DNA from: Symsagittifera roscoffensis
Taxonomy: Eukaryota > Xenacoelomorpha > Acoela > Convolutidae
Direction: 5' to 3'
DNA length: 64,000 bases
Assembly: GCF_963678635.1 (NCBI RefSeq)
Contig: NC_087065.1
Location: forward strand, 64,014,973 to 64,078,972
Part shown: positions 30,105 to 41,943 of the stretch, one piece after another
How the letters are laid out: every line of letters starts with the position of its first letter
Position numbering within the stretch: the first letter of the stretch is position 1
Notes under the pieces: model-generated
The model's input: only the letters and a program-made list of their open reading frames with translations
Told to the model about the DNA's origin: nothing
Databases searched by the model: none
Made by a program: the position numbers and the translations under genes

Positions 30105-33100
30105 TTCTTTTTGAAAAACATCTCAGGAAACTTCAATTCTGGTAATCAAATGATTTGGCTATTCGTACCTTGAAGCTCATATTGCGGCTACTATGTGTAA
30201 ACTTGACGAAAAAGAGCAGTAAGGTCAAGCTTGCAAATCGATGAAAAAGGTTTCTTAAAAATTGCAATGTACGATATAGGTTGAAAGTGCAAAAGTTTTT
30301 TCGTTAGATACGAAAAAAAAACGTTCAAAAACCTAAAAATGGCAACATAGTGAATCTTGCATTTGAGTACAAGATATATTGTTTTTTTTTAGTTCTGTAT
30401 TTAGGTTGAGTAGTTATTTTTTGGTACTTTTGGCAGTATAGCGGTTGAATCTATATGAAAACTGAGTTCAGACGCCAAAATAAAAATTTTTAGATAAAAT
30501 TTTTTCGGGTATATCTCTTGATCTGAAACGATATTGCCAAAATTTTGGCAATATCTATATGATGAGCGAATACAAAAAATCATAAAGGTTTTGATTGCAG
30601 AAGCTTAATTTTCAGACTAAAAGTTTTAAATAGCGTTTATTTTTTGACTTGGTTAATGAAGGAATGAAATTTTTTCAGTATTAACGACAAGAAAGGCTCA
30701 CTTCGCTCATTGTTATTTTTTTCAGGACGCATGTAATTCAACATGTGGCGACAGGGAGGGTCTGGAATCTTTTTATTAATGCTTTGCGGGACAGGCGTCA
30801 AAATGAGAATGAATTAAAGACATTGAACACGCGGTAATCCGAGAGATTTTGATTGCAAAATTGCGTTTTCTCGTTATTCAAAGAGATTTATGTAATCGGC
30901 ATGGAACGCAGTGAACGATACGCTAAAATCTGCCCTCTCACCAGACAGAGGCTATGTCACAGCAAACCTCTTCCAAAAAAAATCCATCTACAGCAAACAA
31001 TTTGCAACATTTCAGAAGTCAATTTTGGGTAAAACCAAAGACAACGCTCAAAAATGATTTAAAAAAATTGAGAAGAGATAACTTTCAATCACAATCTGAA
31101 GCAAAACAGCCTAGTAGTCAACTTGAGCTGTGATAATTTGTTGGAAGCAATTTCACAACAGAACAAAAATTTTGTTGCCCGGCACGAGGATTTGAGTGCC
31201 GCGGATGTGGAAAGAAAGACTATTTCCCTAATAAGTGCAACTAGACAGAAGAAGGAAAAATCAACAAGACAGAGGTAACAAATGTCAATTAAGGTGAGGA
31301 AAATTGTAACTTCAATGACAAGGAAAAAGAGAAAATGTCTCCAAACTGAAATGTCAGTGACTTCACCCCAGATGGTTACAATAAAAAATCTGGAGAAAAG
31401 CAATTCCTCCAAAGCGCGGACAAAAAGCCTCAGTGATTTTCTGAAATCAAAATGATCTTTATTCAATGCAACCATTGCTAGCGGAATTCCGGCGTCCATC
31501 CATCGTCGAGTCAACAAAAAAAGTGCCTCTTTACTAGTACCAAAGGATCCCAATGTAAAAACCATTTCCTGGAACCAGAACCCTATCCAATGGGCAAACT
31601 TTGATTACAATCAAAAGGTTATTACTACTTCGAAAAATATCAGAGTTCTCATCTCAGACGGAAACATTTAAAAAAACCGGGAGGAAAACAGTTCCTCCGA
31701 AACCCAGAAAAATTGCCTCAGGGCTTTCATCAATTCCAAAGGATCTTTTTTGAGTGCCATCATTACGCTCGGAAGTCCCGCGTCTTTCTTCAACAAACGT
31801 TGGTCCTATTTACTTGTACCAGAGCATCCTAATGCATAAATTGTTTCCTTAAACTGAAACCCCATCACAGGAGCATTTTTTGAGTGTAAATGCAAACAGA
31901 TTCAACTGTTTCGAACAATGGCAAAATTATTTATTCAAACTGATTGCGATGTAAGGATGCAAAATTTTTCTTTTTGGAAAAACAGGATCAGAATTTATTG
32001 GAACTTCAACCAAAATGAGGAATACTGACAAGCCAACTCAAGCCACCGTCTAACTCGATCAAAATTATCAAAAAGGAGTAGGAATTGAATAAAAACGACG
32101 GTGGAGAAATCATTTCATAAGTATGGAGAAAAAGAACCAAGTTGCAAAAAAGTGCAACAGCACAGAGGTAGCAAACGTCAAACTCGCAGAACAAGAAGAG
32201 GAAGACTGTAATTTCAACGACAAGGATATTGATGAATTTTCACCTATTATAAAAATATCAGAATACTCATCCCAGAAGGAAACATTATAAAAAGTGGGAG
32301 GAAAACAATTCCTCTAAAAACCAGACGATACGCCTTCAAAGGATCTTTATTGAGTGCAACCTTTGCTCTGGGAAATCCCGCATCTTTTGTAATCAAACAT
32401 TGGCCTATTTACTTGTACCAAAGCATTCTAATAAAGAGATCGTTTCTCTGAACCAAAACCACATCACAGGAGCAGTTTGTGAGTGTAATTACAAACAGAT
32501 TCAATTGTTTCGAACAATGGCAAAATTATTTATTCAAACGGATTGCGATGTAAGGATGCAAAGTTTTTCTTTTTGGAAAAACAGGCTCAGAAACTTATTG
32601 GGACTGGAACTTAAACCAACATTAGAAGCACTTACAAACCAACTAAAGCCACCATTAAACTCGATAAATTAAGTATCCGAAAAAGAGCATGAGAAAAACG
32701 ACTGTGAAGAAAACATTTCATCATAATGGAAAAAAGACCCATTTTGCAAACTATCTCAACAGCACACAGGTAACAAAAGTCCAGAACAAGAAGAAGAAGT
32801 GTGTAGCATCCTTGTTAAGGACAGCTGAAAAAAAATTTCCAATGCTGAAGTATCACAAAATTCAGCCCAAATTGAAACAATCATAAATCTGTGGGGAAAC
32901 AATTCCTCCAAAGCACAGAGAAAATGCTTGAGGGCTTTTCTAAAACAAAAAGGATCTTTTTTCAGTGCAGCCATTGATACCGGAATTCCCGCGTCTTTCG
33001 TCATCAAATTAGGGACCTCTTTGCTGGTACCAAAGGATCCTAATGCAATTATTCTTTCCTGAAACCAAAATCCCATTACAAGAGCAAAATTTTATTAGAA

Positions 33101-34107
33101 TCTTAAACAGATAAAGCTATTTCGAACAAAAATAAAAGACTTTATTCCACACGTATGACTGGTTAATGTTGCAAAATTTTTTCTTTCGGAAAAATGGAAC
33201 AGATGTTTATTGGGACTGGATCTTCTACGGAAATTAAAAATACTTGCAACTTAATTAAAAACACCGTCAAAAAGATCATACATGTATCAGAAAAAGAGCA
33301 AGAGTCAAAATAAAGATGCCTCTGGAAGAAAAATTTTATCAAAAAAAAATTGGCAATAAAATTCAAATACTAAGACTCTCTGAAAAATTCTAACATAAAA
33401 TCATTATTCATGTCACAACTAACTTTTATGAGTGTAATTACAACCAAGTTCAACTGTTTCGAACAATGGCAATAATTATTCATTCAAACGGATTGCGATG
33501 TAAGGATGCAAAGTTTTTCTTTTTGGAAAAAAAAGGATCAGAAATTTATTGGGACTGGAACTTCAACCAAAAATAGGAATACTTACATCCCAACTAAAGC
33601 CACCGTCTAAACCGATCAACAATTATCAAAAAAGGAGCAGGAGTTGGAATAAAAACGACTGAGGAGAAATCATTTCATAAGTACGGAGAAAAGGAGCCAA
33701 ATTGCAAAATAGTGAAACAGCCTACAGGTAACAAACGCCGAACTCCCAGAACAAGAAGAAGAAGATTTTAACTGGAAACACCTAAAATTTACTTGACAGC
33801 ACCTTTTAACAGGATTAAAAATTTCAGTTTTTGTAGAGTTTCAATTTAAAATCTCTGAAAATTTGTATATGAAAAGCATAAAAAACCTCATATCTCAGAA
33901 ACTAAAAAAGTGTGTGCAGTCATGTTTGGAGGCGCAATCTCCAACGCCTGAAAAAACTTAGATAACAACCTAAACCATAGAGTTGAAAATTTTAGTTTTG
34001 TCAAATTTTATATACAAGTTCGTTGAACGTTTTTGAAAAATCATACGAAAACGTCATATTATTTTTTTTGCAACTGAAAAAGTTTGAGCAGGTAGCTTTT
34101 TAAAGGA
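30105..34107 (+). repeat. Array unit 4 (long, 4.0 kb)
   Basis: Contains the best zinc-knuckle relic (31195: ECRGCGKKDYFPNKCN) and four protease-like modules at about 31478, 31758, 32350 and 32968, the last with DTG at 32976-32984. Its right half (32151-34090) is a copy of unit 0's right half at an offset of 11973 bp. Confidence 0.78.
32151..34090 (+). repeat. 1.9-kb direct duplicate of 20178-22115
   Basis: Several landmarks keep a constant offset of 11973 bp (for example 20716 and 32689, 21003 and 32976, 21190 and 33163). The intervening 10 kb holds units 1-3 and the left part of unit 4, which suggests expansion by unequal exchange between these two copies. Confidence 0.85.
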
Positions 34108-35790
34108 GGGCTTGTTGATTCTGTTTGAAAAACATCTCAGAAAATTTCATTTCTGGTAATCAAATGATTTGGTTTTTCATATTTGTCAGCCCATTTTGCG
34201 GCTACTATGTGTAAACTTGACGAAAAAGAACAGTTAAACAAGCTTGCAAATTCATGAAAAAGATTTCTATTATGATATAGGTTAGATACGCAAAAAAATA
34301 CGTTCAAAAATCCTAAAAATGGCAAGAGAGTGAAACTTGCCTTTAAGTACAAGATATTGTTTTTTTTTCAGTTCTGTATATAGGTTTATTAGTTATTTTT
34401 TGTTACGTTTGGCGGTGTAACGGTTGAAATTATATGAAAATTGATTTCAGGCGCCAAAATAAGCATTTTAGGTAAGTTCATTTGGGGTAGTTTTCTTGAG
34501 CTAAAACGATATTGTCACAAATTTGGCAATAACTATAAAAAGAGCGATAAAAAAAAATTTTAAAATTTTTGATTGCAAAAGCTTAATTTTCAGACAGAAA
34601 GAGTCAAATAGCGTTTGTTTTTTGATTTGCTTAACAAAGGAACGAGACTTTTTCAGGATTAACGACAAAAAAGGCTCACTTCGCTCATTGTTATATTTTT
34701 CCAGACGCATGTAATTCATCATGTGGCGACACGGAGGGTCTGGAATCTTTTTATCAACGCTTTGCAGGACAGGCGTCAAAATGAGAATGAATTGAAGACA
34801 TTGAATACGCGGTAATCCGAGAGATTTTGCTTGCAAAATTGCGTTTTCTCGTTATTCGAAGAGATTTATGTAATCGGCAAGGGAACGCAGTGAACGGTAC
34901 GCTAAAATCTGCCCTTTCACCAGACAGGGGCTATGTCACAGCAAACCTCTTCCAATAAAAAATCCATCTACAGCAAACTATTTAGAACATTCAGAATTCA
35001 ATTTTGAGTAAAACAAAAACAACGCTCAAAATAAGATTTAAAAAAATTGAGATGAGACAACTTTCAACCCAAATCTGAAACAAAACAGCCTTAGTAGTCA
35101 GTTGCCCAGCACGAGGATTTGAGTGCCGCGGATGTGGAAAGAAATACTATTTTGCTAAAGAGTGCAACTAGACAGAAGTAGCAAATGTCAACAAGACAGA
35201 GGTAGCAAATGATAAATGTGATGACAAAGAGAAAATATCTCCAAACTAAAATATCAGAGACTTCACCCCAAATGATTACAATAAAAAATCTGGAGAAAAA
35301 CAATTCCTCCAAAGCGCGGACAAAACGCCTCAGGGCTTTTCTGAAATCAAAATGATCTTTTTTCAATGCAACCATTGCTAGCGGAATTCCGGCGTCCACC
35401 CATCGTCAAGTCAACAAAATAAGTGCCTCTTTACTAGTACCATGGGATCCCAATGTAAAAACCATTTCCTGGAACCGGAACCCTATCACATGGGCAAACT
35501 TTGAATACAATCAAAAAGTTATTACTATTTCGAAAAGTATCAGAATTCTCATCCCGGACGGAAACATTAAAAAAAAACCGGGAGGAAAACAGTTCCTCCG
35601 AAACCCAGACAAAATGCCTCAGGGCTTTCATCAAATCCAAAGAATCTTTATTGAGTGCCATCATTGCGCTCGGAAGTCCCGCGTCTTTCGTCAACAAACA
35701 TTGGGCCTATTTACTTGTACCAGAGCGTCCCAACGCACAAATCGTTTCTCTAAACTGAAACCCCATCACAGGAGCGTTATAACTAAGTTA
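34108..35790 (+). repeat. Array unit 5 (right end, leads into pol relic)
   Basis: Gag relic at 34715-34990, zinc-knuckle relic near 35113-35170 (ECRGCGKKYYFAKECN), protease-like modules at about 35380 (TIASGIPAS) and 35660 (IIALGSPASFVNK). Unlike other units it continues without a tail into sequence of a Ty3 pol. Confidence 0.75.
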
Positions 35791-36559
35791 GACAAGTGCA
35801 CTAGGGACCAGCTTGTAGCTGCAGCAGTACATTAACTGTTAAAAAAGCATAGTAAAAATGACCGTAGACGCGAAACCAATAAACTCCCAGTTTTACAAGA
35901 ATTAAAACAGTTGCCAAATCTATTTGAACGTTAAGATTGAGCAGCCCAAAATGTTAGTTGAAAAATTAGAACTCACAGTAGGATTGACTTACCTCGATTT
36001 GTATACGTTCAGTCCAGTAACATTGGATGAATGCGTGTTCAAGCTTTGCAACTTCAGCTTTGTATGTCGCAAGTTCACTGGAACCTACATTTTTCAAAAC
36101 CGGTTTTTAAGTCTTAACAGACATGCCAAAGAGATTTGAGAAAGCGATGGCTAACCCAAATGTAGGTATACAAGGCGTCTTTTGATTTTTAGTTGACCTT
36201 CTGATAGTTTGAAAGTGCTCAGTTTTAAAGCTCAATGACATTGTCCTAAAAAGGAAGTAAAACTAGATCAAGACATATTTTCACTTAAGCGAAGCAAAGA
36301 ACAGTCTAACCTGGTTACCATTTGAAATCGAGGACACAGACTGCAAACCGAAAAATAACCGCCTGCGAAGTCACTGAAGCAACTGAGATCCTTCTTGATT
36401 GTTTTCAACCATAAGTCTATATTCTTACGAAGTCTCAATCAAAATGCAAAAAGCGTACCGATCACATCGTTTTTCAAAAATAAATGAATATGAATAAAGA
36501 AACACCAACGATGTTCCAATATGACACTTGTAATCAATGTATCCGGTGTGACAAAATAA
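35791..36559 (+). other. Decayed pol region, RT not recognisable
   Basis: Lies between the last protease-like module and the RNase H relic. No YxDD or other RT motif could be read in any plus frame, so the RT is either deleted or too decayed. Confidence 0.4.
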
Positions 36560-36830
36560 CAAAGGATTAGGTGCAGCTTTAGAGGAGGAAACAGAACCGG
36601 ACATATGGGTACATTTTGCCTTCACTTTAAAAAAGATTAGCACCGCGGAACACAAGTACAGAACGAACAAGCTAGAACTTCTCGTTGTCTTATGGTCATG
36701 CGAGTTTTCTTAAATTTAATTTTTGGGGAGTCGGTTCCAAACCCTAACTGACCATAAAGCTATAGTTACAGCATTTACAAAGAACTAAGGAAACAAGACA
36801 TATCAGTCAAGGTTAGCTAGATGTGTGCAT
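36560..36830 (+). pseudogene. Ty3/gypsy RNase H relic
   Basis: From about 36570 the plus strand reads GAALEEETEPDIWVHFAFTL and KKISTAEHKYRTNKLELLVV, then after a frame change TLTDHKAIVTAF and NKTYQSRLAR. These are the successive signatures of a Ty3 RNase H: the glycine-rich first strand, the E-L-E-L helix with its catalytic Glu, and TDHKAL with its Asp. At least one frameshift and several stops interrupt it. Confidence 0.75.
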
Positions 36831-38009
36831 GAAATGTATCAACCGAGTACTCTATACTTCAGATTGCAAAAACTACAAAATGAATCGCAGAATACCTTTC
36901 TATAAACCCGGAATTCGAGACTCCTTCAACCTCCGCTATTATGATGGACAGTTTTTATTTAAGGCCATTGTGAACTTGATGAAACGTCTCGAGCATATAA
37001 TCAAATCAAAAGACGTCAGAACAAAAGGAAATCATGCTGTAAGTATTAAATTCTAATCAATCACAAGAGAATTATCAAAGTTCATTTGCGATGTAAATCT
37101 TTGCAAGAACTATGGGTCAACGCCGAACTACATGAAGAGGGCGATGTTTTGGATTTCTACCAATCAGAAATGTGAAGTCATACCGCCAAGTCAAGGCAAC
37201 TCAGAAATTTTCACGGTGTTAGTTTAGTCCGATCTGAGATTTTTATGTAATGTACATTCATCAGCTGAAGGAGCGAAATCATGTTGTTTTTATCTTAACC
37301 AATTAAATCGTTTCTTCTGATTAGATCATTACTTGTGTACATATCGCGATTATACGGTCAAATCTTTTACCCAGTCAGAGCAGTTTGTACAAAGTTACAT
37401 TACACCACAAGAAGGCGAAATTACTTGCGGTGGATTTTTTTAAATCAATCATAAAAGTATATTACTTATTTATTCATGAATTCAAACGTATCGACACGAG
37501 AGGGTGACGAAAAAGAATTTGTAAAATCTGACCTATCGTATTCTGACCTATCGAGATGTCGTATTCAGTCATAGTCTAAGCAAAACATTTGTCTCCGAAC
37601 TTCAATTTAAGTTTCAATGGCGTTTCTAAACCCAAACTTAGTGAGAAAAAAAAAACAATAATTTCAGCTCTCACAGGAATTTTATAAGTCAATTCGATCT
37701 ACCATCAATCTATCAAACGGAAAGCTTTTTGAATTTGGGAGGAAGGACAAACACCACACAAACAGTTGAAAGCGAGTAGAAGACGGAAAATGCTAGCATC
37801 AAGCAAAAAGAGGATCATTTATTTCGAAATGTAAAAACATATTCCGAAAAGGAAAAACATATTAAAACGATTGGCTGGTGACAATGTGATATCTGAACAA
37901 ATGAGAAAACCCAAATAGTCTATAACACCCATCATCTCAAAGGATACGAAGTTATTGACGACGGTATTTCACAACATCCTAGACGTTGACCTTTTGGAAA
38001 AAATGACGA
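36831..38009 (+). other. Decayed pol linker; no gene seen
   Basis: Between RNase H and integrase relics. Fragments such as TSRAYNQIKRRQNKR suggest old coding sequence, but no domain is recognisable. Confidence 0.4.
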
Positions 38010-38860
38010 CAGAGGATAGCCAACTAGGTCGGTTGCGGAAATGCATATTTGCAAAGAACAGAGAAGGATTCCCCAGACTAGGCAACTACTTTACCAGCAG
38101 CTTCTGAGACAACCGCGCGGTGAACACAGACCGCAGTGTGAAAAACAATAGGGCGGCAATCCCACCGTGTCTAATAAAAGTGTTTTCGTCACGACTCCAC
38201 GGGACGCACACGGGCCAAGAGGCGATGTTGGACACCCCTAAAAACTCTGGTGGCCGAAGATGCACAGAGAAATCCTTAATGTTTGCAAATCGATGTTTGC
38301 AGTCATGCAGAGTTTTTTTCTTAGCGTACGATAAAAAACTTTACATCTGCATTTCGTTGAACTCTTCCGAACCTCTGTCAGATTTCTTAGGACCAAAAGA
38401 AGAATTTCATTTGGATTTAATGGGACAATTTTTTGAATCAAAGTACAACAACATTTTGCTGCAAATAGTTTTTTTTCAAAGTAACCATCTGTTACCAAAA
38501 GTTCAGGAAGCGAAAAAAATCATTAAACTTTAAAATAATTGTTTCAATCAACATAAAGTTCCAAAAAAAATTGAGGACGGGTCAGTATTCAGAATTTAAA
38601 ACGTAAGCTTGCTGATCTCTGTGAATTCAAGTGGATAAAGAAAACTTTCTGCCCAGTGGCAGATCATCGGGGCTGTGGCCTCATTGAGATATGTGTTCAG
38701 ACTCAAAACAGAAACTCTGTACCATTCTTTTGGATACTGAATTTGACAATATCCAGTCAGCATTTAACTGCTAATAACGGTTTTGCTATCGTTATGAAGA
38801 CAGAAACCTGTCAATTGTGTCTAGGTCATGTATAGTTGTTTGAACGGTGCGCTCTCTCGA
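38010..38860 (+). pseudogene. Ty3/gypsy integrase relic
   Basis: The HHCC region reads IKVFSSRLHGTHTGQEAMLD and then FANRCLQSC, both typical of the zinc-binding module. The core follows: EEFHLDLMGQFFESKYNN (first catalytic Asp), then after shifts VPKKIEDGSVF in place of the second-Asp segment, and QWQIIGAVASL where CPVADHRGCGLIE-like sequence with the catalytic Glu is expected. Several frameshifts. Together with the RNase H relic it shows that the array is attached to the remains of a Ty3 element. Confidence 0.72.
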
Positions 38861-39029
38861 CAGCTAGTGAAAGATATAGTTACTCACATTCAAATGATTT
38901 TTTCTTATGTGACAAACTTTGACTTTTCAATCAGCCTTTCTTGACGGAATTTTTGAAGTCTTTCAAAAAGTTTTGTTTTTCTGAGCTCAAGTTTAAAAAA
39001 CTAATTCACCGGTGATTAATTTGTCAAGT
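38861..39029. other. AT-rich, no gene seen
   Basis: No recognisable content. Confidence 0.3.
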
Positions 39030-39160
39030 AATGGGGCTTCAAATTTTGTCAATTTGGGACAACGAACGCGCGATATATTTTGTGCGATAAACGCGTTTGC
39101 TGAGATTTGATTTCGTGCATTAAACGCGTTTGCTTTAAACGCGGTCCTAATTGAATTGAG
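39030..39160 (-). repeat. Fragment of the ~1.2-kb hairpin repeat family, inverted
   Basis: CAATTTGGGACAACGAACGC followed by GCGATATATTTTGTGCG is the reverse complement, with changes, of the family core (GCGCGAAATATATCGCGCGT followed by TAATTGTCCCAAATTGG). Two ATAAACGCGTTTGCT words follow. Confidence 0.6.
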
Positions 39161-40034
39161 GCATACTCTTTGGGTTATTCAATACTTTGCTATATGCAAA
39201 ATATATCACTTCAAATATTTATTAGCGTATGGAGGTATTATTTCGAAAAAAATAAATATAAAAAAAATTTCACAAATCGAAAAATTTTCAAAAATTTTTA
39301 AAAAGTTTTCATCAATTGTTTTATTTAAATGTTTTTCAAAGAAAAAAAAATTAACTTTCGAGGTTTTAACTTTATGTGTGCAGTCTGGTTATAACTTTTT
39401 TTGAGACATGGATTTACGAGAAATCACACAGTAAAAAACTATATCAAATCAGGTTTATTGTTTCTTTTTAAATCCGACGTCGAAATCAAGAGTTTAATGT
39501 TAAATAACTTATTTCGTTGATTGAAAAGAATTTTGCCAAAAATTTGCTATGAACTATAATCGAGGAGAAAAATTTGTAAATGTTTTTTTTTCAAAGTGCC
39601 CTTTACTGAATCGGATTTGATGCCCGCTATGCGTTTTCAAAATTTGATAACTTTTTCGGCTATTTAATTTAATTCAAAAATTGCGGCTGACTTGCACAAT
39701 CTTATGAACACTTTAATTACTGAGACCGTTGTTAACACTTAAGTTTTCACGGAAGTAGAGGGGTGGGAGAGGGCCTTATGCAAAAAAAAACTTTCTAAAC
39801 TTTGCAGAAAGACAAAAATGATTATTTCAGAGATCTTTCTTGAAAATGCTTTAAGTTGGCCTTTGTTTGTCAATGCTTAAGTTTTTCCAATTATTTTAAA
39901 TCAAAAACGCGCCAAAAACGCCGCTGTAGGCAATTTCTAGAACAGTGCTTTCAAAAACTGCTGTAAAAAGCCAGGAGAAATTTTTTACAATAGAATCAAT
40001 TTTCAGCCAAAATGGAGGATTTATTCGAAACAAA
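39161..40034. other. AT-rich, no gene seen
   Basis: Long A and T runs, no domain-bearing ORF. It splits the inverted repeat copy flanking it and may itself be an insertion. Confidence 0.35.
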
Positions 40035-40331
40035 ACTTAGGGAATATGAGATATAATAACGTACGCGGAGATATGAGATATAATCCGTCTAGGAAATCGT
40101 TCCAAATTAGTTGAAGAAAGCTTATTCGCCATAATTGATATGTTACTAGGAGCAAAATCTATCACTTGATACTTTATATGTCGTGTGGGGGTATGATTTT
40201 CAAAAAATCTCAAATTTTTCAAAACAAATTTTAATTTAATGTTATTAGATTTAAAATTGTCTTGTTATTACTGCTCCATAGAACTTAGAAGGCAGTCGGA
40301 ACATTCAGGGCTTCGCTCTGATACGAGCAGT
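40035..40331 (-). repeat. ~1.2-kb hairpin family, inverted partial copy
   Basis: Reverse complement of the head of the array unit at 45201: ends with GGCAGTCGGAACATTCAGGG and CTTCGCTCTGATACGAGCAG, and contains ATCCGTCTAGGAAATCGTTC, the partner of GAACGATTTCTAAGACGGAT. Confidence 0.8.
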
Positions 40332-40460
40332 CGTGTACGCAAAAACGGGCGTGTACGCAAAAACGGGTTACGAAAAATTTTATCGAGGATTTTCTCGAGG
40401 GGAGAGGGCGGATTTTCAAAAAATTTTCGATAATTTTGTCGATTTTTTTTAGGTCAACCG

Positions 40461-40787
40461 AATTAATTTTTCAAGCTCTCCCTAAGCACGGTTCAGTCAC
40501 TGTTTTGGCCAAATTTTTGGCGCCGCAGGCGAAGTTTTGAAAAAAAGGCCGAACAGAGCGTTTTTAGGCACTTTTTGAAAATTTTTATAGAAAAATTGCG
40601 TTTTTTCGGCGCGCGCTCCCCCCTCAAAATTAGTATATATTGGCCCCAAAGGCGCCTTAAGAGAATTTTTAGGGTCGGTCGACCAAAAATGGATTTTTAA
40701 AAAGTACCAAAGGTGGGACCCTTTGGGTCGGCAGGGGGTCGAATCCTTGAGGGAAGAGCGTCCCCCCCCCCCTAAATCCGCCCCTGA
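40461..40787 (+). repeat. Non-autonomous repeat, CAGGGGC-end family, copy 2
   Basis: Right end is the complement of CAGGGGCGGATTTAGGGGGG (40768-40787), which also starts the copy at 63782. Interior landmarks GCGTTTTTTCGGCGCGCGCT and AAAGGTGGGACCCTTTG are shared with copies 1, 3 and 4. The CAGGGGC end resembles hAT-type termini, but no target duplication could be read. Confidence 0.65.
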
Positions 40788-41214
40788 TTCCGACATTCAA
40801 GTTGAAGCTTATTAGAAATAGTTCTTCGAAGTTTCGTGTTTGCCTTTTTTCCGGCGTTTTATGTTTTTTTTTAGTAGTTGAAAAATTGCATGTCAGGTTG
40901 CTGCTGAATGAAAACTATTTTGAAGTTAAGGGCTTGAAGTTTTTCATAAAAAAGTGACCTCTGAAAAAGCGCAATTATTGTGGCTTACTCTTTTGACAGT
41001 TGCAATGCAATTTTAAAAATTCGGTTGCAATTTCAACTATATTTCACTGTCTCAAGGTCATTATTTAAAACGCTGTCTGCTAAATTTGTTAACAGCAGTA
41101 CGCTCTTTCAATATTGCTTGCCTTTCAAGTAAAGCGAAGTTAGAAACTGCTCTTAGGTCTGATCTCGGTTCAAATTCTTGCAGCTTATTATATAGTCAAC
41201 ACTAAATTGTTAGC

Positions 41215-41482
41215 AACTGGCGCAGATCCAGGAAACGGAGTTGACGGAAAAGTTGACTTTTTAGATAGACAGTTTCCTTTTCCGAGCTCTCCTTATTTTC
41301 ACAATATTTTCTGCGCTGTAGGCAAACTTTTGAGAAAAAAAAATAGTCCAAAAAACTGCGCGTTTTTTGGCTCGCGCTTTCTCCCGAAAACTTTAGGATT
41401 GGTGAGCCAAAGATGAATCTCGCAAAATAATTCCAATGGTGGGACCCTTTGTGTGGCCAGGGATTCAAATCCCTACCAGTTG
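41215..41482 (+). repeat. Non-autonomous repeat, CAGGGGC-end family, copy 3
   Basis: Starts CAACTGGCGCAGATCCAGG and ends CCCTACCAGTTG, giving a 7-bp inverted end CAACTGG/CCAGTTG. Shares GCGCGTTTTTTGGCTCGCGC and ATGGTGGGACCCTTTG with copy 2. Confidence 0.6.
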
Positions 41483-41760
41483 ACAATAACTCATTTTTGT
41501 TAAGAGAAATTGAACCAATTTAATCAACATCTAACTGTTCATTTTGACTATTCATGGAACCTAATTTTCACGTATGTTGAAAATTTGAGCCAAAAATTTT
41601 GATTTTAACAAAAAAGCACCGTTTTTTGCCGATTGAGCTTCTCGATATAACCAATATTGCCAACAATTCGACATTTACTATATTTTTTGATTGGTCGCAA
41701 CTTCGAAATAAAAAACCAAATTATTTACATTGTGATACAATAATCCACCATTTATCAGGA

Positions 41761-41943
41761 ATGGTTAACTTCCTTCTATTGTTTCTGAATTGTGTTGTAA
41801 TTATCAACAGTTACCATACCTACAATTATTACCATCATTATGATTCCGGCGGCTATGCTCCTTTTCCAAGTTCAACAAGCAGAATTATCAGGAAATTAGA
41901 TGACAATTTTCTTTTGCTCGTCATTTATGACAGGATAATCTAA
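41761..41943 (+). CDS. Possible 60-residue secreted peptide
   Basis: An ATG-started ORF whose product begins with a plausible signal peptide (MVNFLLLFLNCVVIINS) followed by a Tyr/His-rich segment (YHTYNYYHHYDSGGY) and an FPSS-containing tail. The frame is open upstream to 41599, so the ATG is a choice based on the hydrophobic start. AT-rich DNA can give such ORFs by chance; no splice or polyadenylation signals support it. Not recognised. Confidence 0.22.
   Translation: MVNFLLLFLNCVVIINSYHTYNYYHHYDSGGYAPFPSSTSRIIRKLDDNFLLLVIYDRII

Larger units (their letters stand above)
19240..35790 (+). repeat. Large tandem array of decayed Ty3-like gag/protease sequence
   Basis: Six units in direct order, marked by the landmark AAGCTTGTTTATTC and its variants: 19240-22141, 22142-24824, 24825-27507, 27508-30104, 30105-34107 and 34108-35790. 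Units 2 and 3 are each 2683 bp and near-identical; the outer ones are diverged. Each unit carries a gag capsid relic, a CX2C zinc-knuckle relic, one to four retropepsin-like modules and a non-coding tail with ~165-bp subrepeats. Frames are broken by many stops, so no unit is expected to make protein. Confidence 0.85.
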
